DNA of 64,000 nucleotides, from positions 1,984,001 to 2,048,000 of the forward strand of contig NZ_FSRL01000001.1 in assembly GCF_900142295.1 (NCBI RefSeq), written 5' to 3'. This stretch comes from Vannielia litorea. Lineage in GTDB: Bacteria; Pseudomonadota; Alphaproteobacteria; Rhodobacterales; Rhodobacteraceae. This document shows positions 62,888-64,000 of this stretch, piece by piece (position 1 is the first letter of the stretch; every line of letters starts with the position of its first letter). A program made the translations under genes and the position numbers. The notes under the pieces were generated by a model, which saw only the letters and a list, made by a program, of their open reading frames with translations, ran no database searches and had not been told where the DNA came from.

Positions 62888-63712
62888 ATGACCCAGACCA
62901 GATTGATGAACAGCCCGACGGACTACGAGAAGTTCGGCGTAAACCCGGATCGGATTGAACCATGGGAAGACGCCCGCCGCGATGACGGCCGCCCTGGCGC
63001 GTTCGAATGGTGGTATTTCGACATGCTGCTCGATGACGGCAGCGCGGTCGTCATCATCTTCCATGACAAGGATGCGGCGAACCCGGATCAGCCCATGAAG
63101 CCCTATGTGCAGATCGGGGTGACGCTTCACTCGGGGGAATACCTGCACGAGAACCTGGAACCGGATGACGGTGAAATCACGTTCAGCACCGAAGGCTGCG
63201 ACATACGCATGGGCCCCCATTCCGTTGCCGGTGACCTCAAACGGTACGAAATCGAGATCAGCCCGGTGAACGGGCTGGGCGCAAGACTGACCCTTGAAAG
63301 CATGAGCTCACCCTGGCGACCGGGAACGGGCTACATCGGGTTCGGCGAGAACGACAAGGATTACTTCACCTGGCTTTGCGCCGTGCCGCGCGGACGCGTC
63401 CACGGGCAGTTGACGGCCAAGGGCGAGACCCGGGACATCTCGGGGTTCGGCTATCACGATCATCAATGGGGCACGGTACCGCCGCTGATGATCTGGAACC
63501 ACTGGTTCTGGATCCGCCAGGCCTATGACGACTACACGATCCTCGTCTTCGATCTCGTGGCCAATGCCGACCACGGGTATACCCGCTACCCGCTTGTGTT
63601 CGTTCAGGACGCCGACGGCAAGATCGTGTTCCAGGGCACTGGCGAACTCGGTGAGGTCAGCTTCGAGGTGGCCGTGGCTTTTCCCGGGTTGATCCTCTTG
63701 TTTGCGAAGTAG
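62888..63712 (+). CDS. AttH/lipocalin-like (hydroxyneurosporene synthase-like) protein, apparently C-terminally truncated
   Basis: A 274-residue protein resembling AttH/CrtC-type lipocalin-like proteins. GAFEWWYFDMLLDDGSAVVIIFHDKD is the typical first strand pair; GFGYHDHQWGTVPPLMIWNHWFWIRQ is the conserved second-domain start. Relatives run some tens of residues longer. Here the frame ends abruptly at FPGLILLFAK in AT-richer DNA, suggesting truncation. ATG 62888 is preferred because GGAG lies nine bases upstream, versus three for 62882. A role in modifying a hydrophobic substrate is possible but unproven. Confidence 0.7.
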   Translation: MTQTRLMNSPTDYEKFGVNPDRIEPWEDARRDDGRPGAFEWWYFDMLLDDGSAVVIIFHDKDAANPDQPMKPYVQIGVTLHSGEYLHENLEPDDGEITFSTEGCDIRMGPHSVAGDLKRYEIEISPVNGLGARLTLESMSSPWRPGTGYIGFGENDKDYFTWLCAVPRGRVHGQLTAKGETRDISGFGYHDHQWGTVPPLMIWNHWFWIRQAYDDYTILVFDLVANADHGYTRYPLVFVQDADGKIVFQGTGELGEVSFEVAVAFPGLILLFAK

Positions 63713-64000
63713 AAGTCCTTGGTGCAATTAAACTGCGGAGGCTCCCGTGAACTCGGAAGAACGTCGGGTGTCCGGTCAGTCGCCAAACGACAACTTCGTC
63801 CGCACGGCCACCATCCAGTTCCTCGAATTGCTGCATGTGGCTGCCAACGTCTGCTTCGGGGAAGCTGCGTCGCGGCGTCGGTTGTGGTGGTCAAAGTCCG
63901 GTCGGGGCCGTTCTTGACGAGCGATGGCACCGGGGCAAGCCGCCAGTGGAAGCGCAGCGTCGAAGTTGTCGGGCACCCAGCGTTTCAATCATCATGTCTC
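63713..64000. other. Terminal 288 bases without a supportable gene
   Basis: Several short frames exist on both strands here (for example 63776-63988 minus and a GTG frame from 63747 plus), but none shows a recognisable domain. The codon pattern lacks the strong third-position GC bias of the genes around. It may be remnant DNA at a recombination junction or the flank of a gene beyond the window. Confidence 0.4.

Noticed and set aside
63604..63988. Short minus-strand frames at the right edge as transposase or integrase remnants
   Set aside because: No catalytic motif, terminal inverted repeat or target duplication could be identified, so mobile-element origin is not supported.

Overview
The window is high-GC DNA (roughly two thirds G+C) packed with short intergenic gaps, GGGAGGA-type ribosome binding sites, many TRAP and ABC importers and CoA-thioester catabolism. 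This profile fits a marine or saline alphaproteobacterium of the Rhodobacterales (Roseobacter-like). No rRNA, tRNA, CRISPR array or intact insertion sequence was recognised.

Layout. (1) 1-7324: an L-rhamnose import and catabolism operon with the rhizobial order rhaR-S-T-P-Q-U-K, divergent from a gene of which only the start codon is in the window. An orphan phage-type tail tube gene follows (7383-7772). (2) 7769-28209: a large acyl-CoA catabolic block. It holds a ThDP lyase and acyl-CoA ligase, a TAXI-TRAP importer, a fused hydratase/dehydrogenase, a PimC/PimD-like dehydrogenase pair, a split ACAD11-like kinase plus dehydrogenase, thiolase, MaoC hydratase, three SDRs, a thioesterase, a second CoA ligase and an IclR regulator. 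Two divergent promoters in the block carry the same inverted repeat, so the block looks like one IclR regulon. (3) 28313-33405: an L,D-transpeptidase, then a MarR regulator divergent from ectA-ectB-ectC-ask (ectoine synthesis; no ectD seen). (4) 33474-37817: an SDR, GntR, TAXI and TRAP permease cassette.

(5) 38213-58303: a uronate regulon. A minus-strand operon running 51451 to 41051 encodes an AlgS/AlgM1/AlgM2/AlgQ-like ABC importer, a cytoplasmic PL15-like exo-oligoalginate lyase, KdgF, a beta-hydroxyacid-type reductase, an RraA-like aldolase and an FMN 2-hydroxyacid dehydrogenase. Around it lie a Gfo/Idh oxidoreductase, a ManD-like dehydratase, a glucarate-dehydratase-like enolase, a GntR regulator, a MATE transporter and a DctPQM TRAP importer. 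Five near-identical 12-bp sites (consensus CTGGTATACTAG) sit at three promoter regions and tie these units together, probably under the GntR at 52981.

(6) 58300-63712: a small membrane protein, an AraC regulator, two SDRs, an HSL-type hydrolase and a truncated AttH/lipocalin-like gene. The final 288 bases hold no gene I can support.

A recurring design is a strong GC-rich stem-loop just downstream of every TRAP or ABC solute-binding protein gene, which should favour high expression of the binding protein over the membrane subunits.
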